Position numbers and translations under genes: made by a program. Positions 1-9,200 of a stretch of DNA of 26,582 nt are shown here, piece after piece. This DNA is from JANPCX01 sp031431125 (GTDB lineage Bacteria > Pseudomonadota > Gammaproteobacteria > Burkholderiales > Burkholderiaceae_C): contig JANPCX010000049.1 of NCBI GenBank assembly GCA_031431125.1, forward strand, positions 1 through 26,582, read 5' to 3'. The first letter of the stretch is position 1; every line of letters begins with the position of its first letter. The notes beneath the pieces are model-generated. The model was given only the letters and a program-made list of their open reading frames with translations. It made no database searches and was not told the origin of the DNA.

Positions 1-57
1 CAACGAGTCTGCAACAACGCCCCGTGGCCGGCCAGACACCGGCCCTTCGGGTGATCT

Positions 58-144
58 CCACAAAAGCCCACCCTCCGCGTTGCAAATGCTCGCTGTGGCA
101 CAGGCCACAGCTGTGCTTTGCGCCTTGATGGTGGGCTTTTGTGG
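58..144. repeat. Short copy of the palindromic repeat family (copy E), downstream of prmB
   Basis: A perfect 15-bp inverted repeat (58-72 against 130-144) encloses the same core as the four long repeats of this window: GCGTTGCAAAT on the left, an 8-bp stem with 4-nt loop (GCTGTGGC/ACAG/GCCACAGC, 92-111) and TGTGCTTTGCGCCTTG on the right. The outer arms are much shorter than in the other copies and lack the CTAGTGT end. Pairing may extend weakly outwards (GTGA at 51-54 region with TCAC near 147-150), into the prmB stop codon. It lies two bases after the prmB stop, so it could also end that transcript, although there is no clear T-run. Confidence 0.75.
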
Positions 145-146
145 CG

Positions 147-1112
147 TCACGCGGGCTTCCTTTTAGTGTGAACAGGCCCTAGCCCTTTGTTTTTCTCTTG
201 GCCTTGGCCGCGGTGGCTGCTGTGCGGGTTTTGCACCCAGCGTTCCAGTGCTTGTTTCTCGACCAGTAGCACCTGGTCGTCGCCCGCACTCGTTTCCATC
301 CAGGCCACTTCCAAGCGCCTGAATGCGTGTTCAAAATGAGCGCGTTCGTTGCCAATCTCCAGCACCAAGACGCCGATGTCAGTCAAACGAGAAGGCGCAT
401 CACTCAAGATGCGGCGAACCAAGTCCATGCCGTCGTCGCCGCCGGCCAGGGCCAGGGCCGGTTCGTGCTGGTACTCGGCAGGCAAGGTCTGCATGCTTTG
501 ATTGTTCACATAGGGTGGGTTGCAAATGATGAGGTCGTAAGGGCCTTTCACGCTGTTGAGCAGATCCGACGCATAGACCTTGATGCGCTTTTGCAGCTTG
601 TGTTTGTCGACATTGATTTGGGCCACGGCCAGTGCATCGTTGGAGATGTCGACCGCGTCCACGGTCACCTCGGGGTAGGCCAGGGCGGCAATCACCGCCA
701 GGCTCCCATTGCCCGTACACAGGTCCAGCACACTTGAGGTGCGGTCAGACAACCATGCATCGAGTTGCCCCGTGCCTTCGCCGTCGGCGAGCAGTTCCGC
801 AATGAATGAGCGCGGCACGATGCAACGTTCGTCCACATAGAAGGGGACGTTTTGCAGCCAAGCTTCTTTGGTGATGTAAGCAGCAGGCAGGCGTGTGTCA
901 ACGCGCTGTGTGATCACCGCTTGCGCTTTTTGCTGCTCCTCGGCGGACAGCAGCTTTTGGGCGTGCAGTTCCAGCGCGTCCATCTCCAAACCCAGAGACC
1001 ACAGCACCAGCCACGCGGCTTCGTCAAACGCATTCAGCGTGCCATGCCCAAACGAAACGCCCGCCTGTTTGAGGCGGGCGCTTTGCGCGGTGATGAATTC
1101 GATCAAGGTCAT
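147..1112 (-). CDS. prmB: Ribosomal protein L3 N5-glutamine methyltransferase (PrmB/HemK family)
   Basis: Predicted cytoplasmic SAM-dependent methyltransferase that modifies a glutamine side chain of ribosomal protein L3. The 321-residue product has an N-terminal helical substrate-binding part (about 1-115), the SAM-binding segment LDLCTGNGSLAV (near 129-140) and the diagnostic NPPY motif (198-201) that binds the target glutamine amide. The N-terminal part and the LCTGNGSLA variant fit PrmB better than PrmC, which methylates release factors. The last 25 or so residues form a lysine/arginine-rich tail beyond the usual family end. The ATG overlaps the dapE stop by 4 bases (ATGA), so translation is probably coupled; it is the last gene of the queF-to-prmB run. 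A palindromic repeat follows directly. Confidence 0.93.
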   Translation of the reverse strand: MTLIEFITAQSARLKQAGVSFGHGTLNAFDEAAWLVLWSLGLEMDALELHAQKLLSAEEQQKAQAVITQRVDTRLPAAYITKEAWLQNVPFYVDERCIVPRSFIAELLADGEGTGQLDAWLSDRTSSVLDLCTGNGSLAVIAALAYPEVTVDAVDISNDALAVAQINVDKHKLQKRIKVYASDLLNSVKGPYDLIICNPPYVNNQSMQTLPAEYQHEPALALAGGDDGMDLVRRILSDAPSRLTDIGVLVLEIGNERAHFEHAFRRLEVAWMETSAGDDQVLLVEKQALERWVQNPHSSHRGQGQEKNKGLGPVHTKRKPA

Positions 1113-2260
1113 GTCAGCAGGCTCTCTAAGGTTCGGCGGTAGATGTTTTTGAGCGGTTCAATGCTGTCAACCGCAATGTGTTCGTTGATTTGATGGATGG
1201 TGGCATTGAGGGGGCCAAACTCCACCACCTGGGGGCATATTTTGGCGATAAAACGTGCATCGGACGTGCCGCCCGTCGTCGACAGCTCTGTCGTGATGCC
1301 GGTTTCCGTTGCAATGGCTTGGCTCACGGCCAGGCTCAGTGCACCGGGTTCGGTGATGAAGGGTTCGCCGCCCAAGGTCCAGGCCAAGTCGTAGTTCAGG
1401 CCATGTTGATCCAGCACCGCATGCACCCGGGTTTTGAGGGAAACGGCTGTGGACTCGGTGGAAAACCGGAAGTTGAACTGCAAGACCAACTCACCCGGAA
1501 TCACATTCGTGGCCCCGGTGCCTGCGTTGATGTTGGACACCTGCCAAGCCGTTGGCGGGAAGTAAGCATTGCCCGCATCCCATTGAATACTGGCCAGTTC
1601 CGCCAACGCGGGGGCCAGCAGGTGGATGGGGTTTTTGGCCAGGTGCGGGTAGGCAATATGACCTTGAACACCCTTGACGGTGAGCTTGCCCGACAGGGAT
1701 CCGCGCCGACCGTTCTTGATCATGTCCCCCAGCTTGTTGACCGAGGTGGGTTCGCCAACGATGCAGTAGTCGAGTTTGATTTTGTTTTCCTGCAACCACT
1801 GGCAAACCTTGACCGTCCCGTCGACAGATGGGCCTTCTTCGTCGCTGGTGAGCAAGAAGGCCACCGACCCTGGGTGATTGGGGTGGGCGGCGACAAACTC
1901 TTCCATCGCGACCACCATCGCTGCGAGTGAGCTTTTCATGTCGGCAGCGCCCCGGGCGTACACCATACCGTCGCGGTGCGTGGGCACAAAGGGGTCGTTG
2001 GTCCATTGGCCCAAGGGGCCGGTGGGCACCACATCGGTGTGGCCTGCAAAGGCGAGCAAAGGTCCTTGTGGGGCACTGCCTCGGCGCAGCGCCCAAAGGT
2101 TGCTGACGCGGAAATCCGCAGGGCCAAACACCAGGGTCTGGCATTCAAACCCCAGGGGTTTGAGGCGACTGGCAATCAGTTCTTGGCAACCCGCGTCATC
2201 GGGCGTGAGGGAGGCGCGGCTGAGCAATTGCTCGGTGAGGTGAAGGGCGGTAGAGGTCAC
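1109..2260 (-). CDS. dapE: Succinyl-diaminopimelate desuccinylase
   Basis: Zinc-dependent M20 peptidase-family enzyme that hydrolyses N-succinyl-LL-2,6-diaminopimelate to LL-diaminopimelate and succinate, in the succinylase branch of lysine and peptidoglycan precursor synthesis. Length (383 residues) is typical. Visible metal/catalytic elements are AGHTDVVPTG (His74, Asp76), ARGAADMK (Asp107), TSDEEGPS (Glu141/Glu142) and the C-terminal NATIHQINEH histidine. The substrate-binding GGTSDARF segment is present. The start codon is GTG at 2260, 24 bases after the pilU stop; no ATG lies nearby and the N-terminus aligns with the family, so GTG is the probable start. It overlaps prmB by 4 bases. dapC and dapD lie upstream in the same run. 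Confidence 0.96.
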   Translation of the reverse strand: MTSTALHLTEQLLSRASLTPDDAGCQELIASRLKPLGFECQTLVFGPADFRVSNLWALRRGSAPQGPLLAFAGHTDVVPTGPLGQWTNDPFVPTHRDGMVYARGAADMKSSLAAMVVAMEEFVAAHPNHPGSVAFLLTSDEEGPSVDGTVKVCQWLQENKIKLDYCIVGEPTSVNKLGDMIKNGRRGSLSGKLTVKGVQGHIAYPHLAKNPIHLLAPALAELASIQWDAGNAYFPPTAWQVSNINAGTGATNVIPGELVLQFNFRFSTESTAVSLKTRVHAVLDQHGLNYDLAWTLGGEPFITEPGALSLAVSQAIATETGITTELSTTGGTSDARFIAKICPQVVEFGPLNATIHQINEHIAVDSIEPLKNIYRRTLESLLT

Positions 2261-2284
2261 AACAAATAGTTCAATGAGAGGCGG

Positions 2285-3439
2285 TCAGTCGCCGCGCACA
2301 TCGAGTGTGATTTCGGTGAAGGTGGCATGGTCATCTTGCTCTTCTTTTTTGGCAACGATGCGCGAGATGGGCGCCATGTCGTTTTGCAGGCGCCACATCA
2401 AATTCGTGGGCGAGTCGGCAAAGGCCAAACCTTCGTCGCGGGAGATGGTGCCGTTGTTGATGAGGCGGGCCAGGTCTTGCTCAAACGTTTGTGAGCCTTC
2501 AGCCAGGGATTTTTCCATGGCTTCTTTGATGCCGCTGAAGTCGCCTTGCTCAATCAACTCAGACACCAGCTTGGTGTTCAACATCACCTCTACCGCGGGC
2601 ACACGGCCGCCCGTGGTGGCACGCACCAAACGCTGCGAAACGACGGAGCGAAGGCCAGCGCCCAAGTCGGCGAGCAAGGCGGGACGGGCCTCGGGCGCGT
2701 AGAAGGACAAAATTCGGCCCAAAGCGTGGTAGCTGTTGTTGGCGTGCAGCGTGGACAGCACGAGGTGGCCGGACAAGGCGTAGGAGATGGCGGCCGTCAT
2801 GGTTTCGCGATCGCGAATCTCGCCAATCAAAATGCAATCAGGTGCTTGGCGCAGTGCATTCTTTAGCCCGACTTGAAGAGACTGGGTATCGCGGCCCACT
2901 TCGCGCTGGTTGACCACCGATTTTTTGTTGCTGAACAAAAACTCAATGGGGTCTTCGATGGTCAGGATATGACCCGCCAACTGCTGGTTGCGCTGCTCCA
3001 ACATGGACGCCAGCGTGGTGCTCTTGCCCGTTCCCGTGGCGCCCACCATCAAAATGAGGCCGCGTTTTTCCAGCACCAAGGTGTTGAGCAGGGCCGGGAC
3101 GCCGAGTGTGTCCAGCGCCGGAATGGTGAACGGAATGCAGCGAAACACCGCTGCAATCGAGCCGCGCTGTCTAAAGCCGCTCAAACGAAAACTGCCGACA
3201 CCTGCCAAGCCGACCCCGACGTTGAGCTCACCGGTGTCGTCAAGCTCCTCCAACTGCGTGGGGCTCAGCACCTCAGCCAGAAGCTGCCTGGGTTGGGTGT
3301 GGGTCAGCGGCTGGTCACTGAGCTGGAGGATTTGCCCATTGATCTTGATCAGGATGGGTGTGTTGGCCGACAAATAAACGTCGGACGCACCCTTTTCTGA
3401 CATCAGGCGCAGCACGCGCTCCATATTTCCACCGCTCAT
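2285..3439 (-). CDS. pilU: Type IV pilus retraction ATPase PilU (PilT/PilU family)
   Basis: Cytoplasmic hexameric motor ATPase that helps depolymerise type IV pili during twitching. The 384-residue product has a PAS-like N-domain (about 1-105), Walker A GATGTGKS (133-140), the Asp box around ILTIEDPIEF, Walker B around CILIGEIRD (202-210) and the His box STLHANNSYHAL. The long C-terminus ending in FTEITLDVRGD is typical of PilU rather than PilT. The frame stays open to 3550, but the ATG at 3439 has a strong ribosome binding site (AGGAGG about 6 bases upstream) and matches family N-termini, so it was chosen. It lies between dapD and dapE with gaps of 46 and 24 bases, suggesting co-transcription with lysine genes. 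No pilT was seen in this window. Confidence 0.93.
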   Translation of the reverse strand: MSGGNMERVLRLMSEKGASDVYLSANTPILIKINGQILQLSDQPLTHTQPRQLLAEVLSPTQLEELDDTGELNVGVGLAGVGSFRLSGFRQRGSIAAVFRCIPFTIPALDTLGVPALLNTLVLEKRGLILMVGATGTGKSTTLASMLEQRNQQLAGHILTIEDPIEFLFSNKKSVVNQREVGRDTQSLQVGLKNALRQAPDCILIGEIRDRETMTAAISYALSGHLVLSTLHANNSYHALGRILSFYAPEARPALLADLGAGLRSVVSQRLVRATTGGRVPAVEVMLNTKLVSELIEQGDFSGIKEAMEKSLAEGSQTFEQDLARLINNGTISRDEGLAFADSPTNLMWRLQNDMAPISRIVAKKEEQDDHATFTEITLDVRGD

Positions 3440-3485
3440 GGGGTTCCTCCTGTTTTTTCTGGACAGTCCATGTGAATCAAGGCTA

Positions 3486-4307
3486 TCAGCTTCTGAGCAA
3501 ATCGTTGATGCTGGTTTTTGCGCGGGTTTGTGCGTCCACGCGTTTGACAATCACGGCGCAATTCAAGTTGTACTTCCCGTCTGAGCTGGGCAAGCTGCCG
3601 CTGACCACCACCGAGCCCGACGGCACGCGGCCGTAAATCACTTCACCTGTGGCCCGGTCGTAAATTTTGGTGCTTTGACCGATGAAGACGCCCATGGAGA
3701 TGACGCAGTTCTCTTCAACGATCACGCCTTCCACGATTTCTGAGCGTGCGCCGATGAAGCAGTTGTCTTCAATGATGGTGGGGTTGGCCTGCATGGGTTC
3801 CAGCACACCGCCTATGCCCACGCCGCCGCTCAGGTGCACATGCTTGCCAATTTGCGCACAAGAACCCACCGACGCCCAGGTGTCCACCATGGTGCCTTCA
3901 CCGACATAGGCGCCAATGTTGACGAAGGAGGGCATCATGATCACGCCGCTGGCGAGGTAGCTGCCACGACGCGCCACGGCCGGTGGAACCACGCGCAGGT
4001 TGCGGGATTGGAAGTCAGCCGCACCAAAGCCTTCGAACTTAGAGGGCACTTTGTCGAAAAAACCAATGTCTCCGGCCGAGATGGTTTTGTTGTCTTTCAG
4101 GCGAAAGCTCAGCAGCACCGCTTTTTTCACCCATTGGTTCACCGACCACTGTCCCACACCCTGTTGCTCTGCCACACGGATGTCGCCGCTGTCGAGGCCG
4201 GCAATGACTTGGTCTACCGCGACAGCCACATCGGGGTGCGATGTGGCGCTGACGGTGGTGCGCTGTTCCCAGGCGTTGTCGATGAGTTGTTGCAGGGCTT
4301 GTGTCAT
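3486..4307 (-). CDS. dapD: 2,3,4,5-tetrahydropyridine-2,6-dicarboxylate N-succinyltransferase
   Basis: Transfers succinyl from succinyl-CoA to tetrahydrodipicolinate, opening the succinylase branch of the diaminopimelate pathway. The 273-residue protein matches the usual length of about 274. It has a helical N-terminal domain (about 1-100) followed by a left-handed beta-helix of hexapeptide repeats (for example GVIMMPSFVNIGAYVGEGTM, then SVGSCAQIGKHVHLSGG). The frame is open further upstream to 4379, but that would overlap the end of dapC. The ATG at 4307 gives the canonical MTQALQQLID start, although no good ribosome binding site is visible. The gap to dapC is 43 bases and the reaction order dapD-dapC-dapE is complete here. 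Confidence 0.96.
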   Translation of the reverse strand: MTQALQQLIDNAWEQRTTVSATSHPDVAVAVDQVIAGLDSGDIRVAEQQGVGQWSVNQWVKKAVLLSFRLKDNKTISAGDIGFFDKVPSKFEGFGAADFQSRNLRVVPPAVARRGSYLASGVIMMPSFVNIGAYVGEGTMVDTWASVGSCAQIGKHVHLSGGVGIGGVLEPMQANPTIIEDNCFIGARSEIVEGVIVEENCVISMGVFIGQSTKIYDRATGEVIYGRVPSGSVVVSGSLPSSDGKYNLNCAVIVKRVDAQTRAKTSINDLLRS

Positions 4308-4350
4308 GGTGGAGGTTGGATTCGAAATGGGGAAAGAGCGGAAAGAATTT

Positions 4351-5565
4351 TTACCGGCTGTTACGCAGGCCCGCAACAAAAGCGCAGATGCGCTCGGCCG
4401 CTTCCAAGCATTCGGCGGTTTCGGCCACCAGGGCCAAACGGATGCGACCTGTGCCGGGGTTCACGCCTTGGGCCTCACGCGCCAACAAGCTGCCTGGCAA
4501 AACAGCGACATTGTATTGAGCGAGCAGCTGTTGGGCGAAGTGGACGTCGTCCATGCCAGTTTGCACTTGGCTGACATCGGCCCATAAATAAAACCCTGCA
4601 TCGGGTAAAGCCACGTTCAGATGTGGCGCCAGCAGCGGCGTGACCTGTGCGAATTTTTGCCGGTACAACTCGCGGTTGGCCACCACATGGGCCTCGTCAT
4701 TCCAGGCGGCGATGCTCGCCTGCTGCGCCACCGGACTCATCGCGCTGCCATGGTAGGTGCGGTAGAGCAGGAACTGTTTGATGATGTTGGCATCACCGGC
4801 CACAAAACCCGAGCGCATGCCGGGCACATTGGAACGTTTGGACAGGCTGGTGAAGGCGATCAAGTTTTGAAAGTCACCACGCCCCAACTGCTGGGCGGCT
4901 TCGAGCGAACCGAGGGGGGCTTCGTCGCGAAAATAAATCTCGGAGTAACACTCGTCCGAGGCAATCACAAAACCGTGTTCATCGCTCAGCGCAAAGAGTT
5001 TTTTCCACTCCGACAAAGGCATGACGGCTCCGGTGGGGTTGCCAGGTGAGCATACAAACAGCAGCTGGGTACGGGCCCAGACGTCAGCGGGCACTGCATC
5101 CCAGTCGGCCGCAAAGTTACGAGCGGGGTCGCTGTTGGCGAAATAGGTCTCGGCACCCGCAAGCAAGGCCGCGCCCTCGTAGATTTGATAGAACGGGTTG
5201 GGGCAGACCACGGTGGCGCCCGCACGGCTCGGGTCGATCACGGTTTGCGCCAATGCGAACAAGGCCTCGCGCGATCCGTTGACGGGCAGCACTTGTGCCG
5301 AAGCGTCCAGCGTCAAGCCGTATCGGCGAGCCAACCACAGCGTGAGCGCTTCACGCAGCGCTGGCTCCCCCGCTGTGGCGGGATAGCTGGACAAGCCCTT
5401 GAGGTTGCCCACCAGCGCCTGCTCGATCAAGCCGGGTGTCGGATGTTTGGGCTCACCAATACCGAGGCTGATAGGCCAGTACGCAGCGTTTGGTGTGATG
5501 CCTTTTGTGAGTTGGCGCAGACGCTCGAAAGGGTAGGGCTGCAGCCGGCTGAGTAGGGGATTCAT
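4351..5565 (-). CDS. dapC: Succinyldiaminopimelate transaminase
   Basis: Class I/II PLP-dependent aminotransferase that uses glutamate to convert N-succinyl-2-amino-6-ketopimelate to N-succinyl-LL-diaminopimelate. The 404-residue product shows the PLP lysine in SLSKRSNVPGMRSGF (Lys243), the conserved CSPGNPTGAV segment and the PLP-contacting IASDECYSEIY (Asp204, Tyr207). The ATG at 5565 starts MNPLLSRLQPYPF, the usual N-terminus of proteobacterial DapC; the frame extends only slightly further. It is first of the dap genes in the run and is preceded by queF 27 bases upstream. ArgD can carry out the same reaction in other bacteria, but the family and neighbourhood fit DapC. Confidence 0.94.
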   Translation of the reverse strand: MNPLLSRLQPYPFERLRQLTKGITPNAAYWPISLGIGEPKHPTPGLIEQALVGNLKGLSSYPATAGEPALREALTLWLARRYGLTLDASAQVLPVNGSREALFALAQTVIDPSRAGATVVCPNPFYQIYEGAALLAGAETYFANSDPARNFAADWDAVPADVWARTQLLFVCSPGNPTGAVMPLSEWKKLFALSDEHGFVIASDECYSEIYFRDEAPLGSLEAAQQLGRGDFQNLIAFTSLSKRSNVPGMRSGFVAGDANIIKQFLLYRTYHGSAMSPVAQQASIAAWNDEAHVVANRELYRQKFAQVTPLLAPHLNVALPDAGFYLWADVSQVQTGMDDVHFAQQLLAQYNVAVLPGSLLAREAQGVNPGTGRIRLALVAETAECLEAAERICAFVAGLRNSR

Positions 5566-5592
5566 GTTGATCGGGTGTCTACGTGCAGTCAC

Positions 5593-6096
5593 TCAACCCA
5601 AAAGGCCAGTCGCCTGCGTTTGTGCTGGCAGTGCGATGGCTGGCAAGGGCTTCCAGCCTTTCTTGCGGTGCTCAGCGACGACGTTGGTATAGATGCCGCC
5701 ACGCACATACCACTTGGCGGTGATGCGGATGAAACGGGGTTGGCTCACTTTGATGATGTCGTCCAAGATGTCATTGGTGACTTTTTCGTGGAAGGCACCT
5801 TCGTTGCGGTAGCTCCACATGTACATCTTGAGGCTTTTGAGTTCAACGCAGCGTTTGTCCGCCACCATGTCGATGGTGAAGTGGGCGAAGTCGGGCTGGC
5901 CTGTGAGGGGGCAGTGGCAGGTGAACTCGGGAATTTGGAACTGAATCAGGTAGTCGCGCTGCGGCGACGGGTTGTCGAACACGTGCAGCTCTTTGCTGGG
6001 CTTGGACGGCGGGTTCACTGGCATCGCCCGTTCGGAGGCGGCTGCGAGGGAGGAGGTTTTTTTTGGGGCAGCAGAAGAGGTCTTGCGCGAGGCCAT
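5593..6096 (-). CDS. queF: NADPH-dependent 7-cyano-7-deazaguanine reductase, short type
   Basis: Reduces the nitrile preQ0 to the amine preQ1 in queuosine biosynthesis, in the cytoplasm. The 167-residue product is the short unimodular QueF type: FTCHCPLTGQPDFA carries the probable catalytic Cys62 (second Cys of the CHCP group) and Asp69, followed by ELKSLKMYMWSYRNEGAFHE, which holds the substrate-binding Glu and NADPH-binding region. About 35 lysine/serine/alanine-rich residues precede the domain. The ATG at 6096 (MASRKTSS) was preferred to one at 6159 because the extra 21 residues have no family counterpart; neither has an obvious ribosome binding site. It is divergent from smc and leads into dapC. 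No preQ1 riboswitch-like leader was recognised. Confidence 0.92.
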   Translation of the reverse strand: MASRKTSSAAPKKTSSLAAASERAMPVNPPSKPSKELHVFDNPSPQRDYLIQFQIPEFTCHCPLTGQPDFAHFTIDMVADKRCVELKSLKMYMWSYRNEGAFHEKVTNDILDDIIKVSQPRFIRITAKWYVRGGIYTNVVAEHRKKGWKPLPAIALPAQTQATGLLG

Positions 6097-6262
6097 GGTG
6101 GTCACAGTTGGAGAGGTGTCTAGAAGGGTGGCGATGGTATCATCCGCCCCGCTCAGCACGCGTGAAGAAGCGCAGTTTTTGCTGATAAATCAACCACTTA
6201 TAGCCTCAGGCTGACTTCGCAGTGAATGCGTTGCGCCCGGCTTCACCGCACATCCGCCGCCC
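6097..6262. promoter_or_regulatory. Divergent queF/smc intergenic region
   Basis: The 166 bases between two divergent starts must carry promoters for both directions. An AT-rich patch at about 6176-6204 (TTTTTGCTGATAAATCAA followed by ACTTATAGCC) is the most promoter-like part and could serve smc, but the spacing between possible -35 and -10 boxes is short, so no exact promoter is claimed. Confidence 0.3.
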
Positions 6263-9200
6263 ATGCGCCTGAATTCGATCAAGCTCTCCGGCTTCAAGTC
6301 GTTCGCTGAACCCACCCACTTTCAACTGCCGGGCCAGTTGGTCGGCGTCGTGGGTCCCAACGGTTGTGGCAAGTCCAACATCATGGATGCGGTGCGTTGG
6401 GTGTTGGGTGAAAGCAAGGCCAGCGAACTGCGCGGCGAGTCGATGCAAGACGTGATCTTCAACGGTTCCGGCCACCGCAAACCCGCCAGCCGCGCCAGTG
6501 TGGAGCTGGTGTTCAGCAACGAAGACGCACGTGCCGGTGGGCAGTGGAACCAGTTCGCTGAGATTGCCGTCAAGCGTGTGTTGACCCGCGATGGCACCAG
6601 CAGCTACTACATCAACAACCAGCCGGTGCGCCGCCGCGATGTGCAGGACGTGTTTCTCGGCACTGGCCTCGGGCCACGCGCTTACGCCATCATTGGCCAA
6701 GGCACCATCAGCCGCATCATTGAAAGCAAACCCGAAGAGCTGCGTTTGTTTTTGGAAGAGGCCGCCGGTGTTTCCAAATACAAAGAACGCCGCCGCGAAA
6801 CTGAAAACCGGCTCAAAGACACGCGTGAAAACCTCACCCGTGTGGACGACATTCTTCGCGAGTTGAACAGCAACCTGGACAAGTTGGAGAAACAAGCGGA
6901 GGTGGCCGCCACCTACCGAGGTTTGCAAGAGCAGGGCACGCTCAAACTGCACCAGTTGTGGTTCCTGAAACACCGCGACGCGGCTCAAGAGCAGGAGCGA
7001 GTGAAAAAAGCGGTGCTGGAGGCTGTCAACACCCTCGAAGCCCGTATGGCCGAACTGCGCCAAGGCGAAGCCGAACTGGAAACCCTGCGCCAAGCCCACT
7101 ATGCGGCGGGCGACGACCTGCATGCCGCGCAAGGCTCTTTGGCTGAGGCCGCGCTTGAGGTCAGCCGTTTGGAAGAGCGGATCCGTTATGTGGTCGAGGG
7201 CCGGCAGCGCGCCGAGCAGCGCCTCTTGGAGATCAAAGCCCAAAACGAGCAGTGGGGTGCACGGCAGCAAGAGGCCCAAGACGAACTGGAGCGCATTGCC
7301 GAACAAATGCTTGGGGCGGATGAGCAAAACGAATTGTTGGCCGCGCAAGCCGAAGAACAAAACAACACCTTGCCGCAGCTGGAAGACCAACTGCGTTCGG
7401 CGCAGAACAAGGCCAACGAGCAGCGCAACCAGGTCGTGGTGGTGCAGCAGCAAATTCAGGTGCTGGCCAGCGAAAGCCGCAGCGTTGACGAGCAGGTCAA
7501 GCAGTTCAGTGGCCGGCGCGAACGGCTGGCTTCGGAGCGGCAGCAAATCGCCAGTCCGGATATGGCGCGCCTGCAAGGGCTCCGGGGTCAATTCACCCTG
7601 GCCCAAGAAGCGCAAACCGTTGCCGACGCACGTTTGCACGAATTGGCCGAGCAACTGCCACAGTTGGACGAAGACCGGCGCAGCAAACAAGAACTGCTCA
7701 ACTTAGAGTCAGGCAGGCAGTCTGAATTCAACGCCCGGCTTTCAGCCTTGAAAGCATTGCAAGAAAAGGTGCAAACCGAGGGCAAACTCAAGCCCTGGTT
7801 GGCCAAACATGGGCTCGACGGCCTGCAAGGTTTGTGGACCCAAATTCACATTGAAACCGGCTGGGAGACCGCACTCGAGGCCGCGCTGCGCGAGCGCATC
7901 AATGCGTTGTCCGTGGGGCGTGTTGACATCGTGCGTGCGTTTGCCAGCGACGCGCCGCCTGCCAAGTTGGCTTTCTATACTTTGCCCGAAACGGGCATTG
8001 CCAACAGCCACCATACGCTGGCCCGCCTGTCCGATTTGCTGCGTTTGGATGCGGCACCCATGGGTGGTGGCCTCAAAGCACTGCTCAACGACTGGCTGGA
8101 GGGTGTGTACACCGCAGCCAATTTGGACGAGGCCTTGGCGGCGCGGTCCAAACTGACCCACGGTGAGGTCGTCATGACCCGCGAGGGCCATGCGGTGAGT
8201 CAGTTCGCGGTGAGTTTTTATGCGCCCGACTCCGAACAAGCCGGTATGTTGGCGCGCGCCCAAGAAATTCAAAACCTGGAGCGCCAAGTCAAGGCGCAGG
8301 CCCTGATTGCGGATGAGTCTCGCAGCAACTTGGTGCGTGCCGAAGCGGCCTATACCGAAGCCTCGGGCCGCATGGGAAGCAGCCGCAAAGACGCCGCCGA
8401 CACCCAAACCCGTGCCCATCAATTGCAAGTGGAGGTGCTGCAACTCACGCAGCAAGCAGAACAAAGCCAAACCCGCCGCACCCAATTGGACGATGAGTTG
8501 ACCGAGGTCGACGCTCAGTTGGAAGAGCTGCAAGAGCGACGCGCCCAGGGGGAAGCTCGCTTTGAAGAGCTGGACATGCAACTGGCCACCACCCAAGAAC
8601 GCCATGCCGAGCTGGACGAGGCCGTCATTCAGGAAGAGCGCCGCATCGCCCAAGCACGAGAACAGTTGCGAACGCTGGAGCGCCAAGCGCAAGAAGCCCA
8701 GTTTGCCTCGCGCAGCCTGAACGCGCGTCAAAGCGAGTTGCAGCGTTCGATAGAAACGGCAGGCCAGCAAGTGCAGAGCAATGCGCAGGCGCAGGCGCAA
8801 CTGCAAGAAGAACTCACCCGTTTGACCGATGCGTCCGCCCAAGCGGGTTTGGAAACGGCGCTGGCCTTGCGTTTGGAGCGCGAGGCCCTGCTGGGTGCCG
8901 CACGCAGCAACTACGACGACCTGAGCCAGCGCTTGCGCCGCCTGGATGAACAGCGCCTGTCCCATGAGCAAAGCCTGCAACCGCTGCGTGATGCGGTGAC
9001 CAAACTGCAATTGGAAGAACAGGCCGCGCAATTGGGTGGGGCCCAGTTCATGGAGCAACTCACAGCGGCTGAGGTGAACTTGGACTTGCTCGCGCAAGGC
9101 ATCCAGGAGCAGGGTGTGAAGCTGCACGGCCTGCAAACCGAGATCGACCGCATTCAGCGCGAGATCAACGCCTTGGGCGCGGTGAATTTGGCTGCGCTGG

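Noticed and set aside
1178..1930. Open frame on the plus strand opposite dapE
   Set aside because: It is an antisense shadow with no domain similarity; dapE on the minus strand has all catalytic motifs.
6097..6262. preQ1 riboswitch in the queF leader
   Set aside because: No compact H-type pseudoknot or A-rich tail typical of preQ1 riboswitches was found before queF.
6206..9136. Long open frames on the minus strand opposite smc (6206-7690 and 7742-9136)
   Set aside because: They are low-complexity leucine/glutamine/phenylalanine-rich translations of the smc coiled-coil region read backwards, with no recognisable domain and no ribosome binding site. smc is intact on the other strand.
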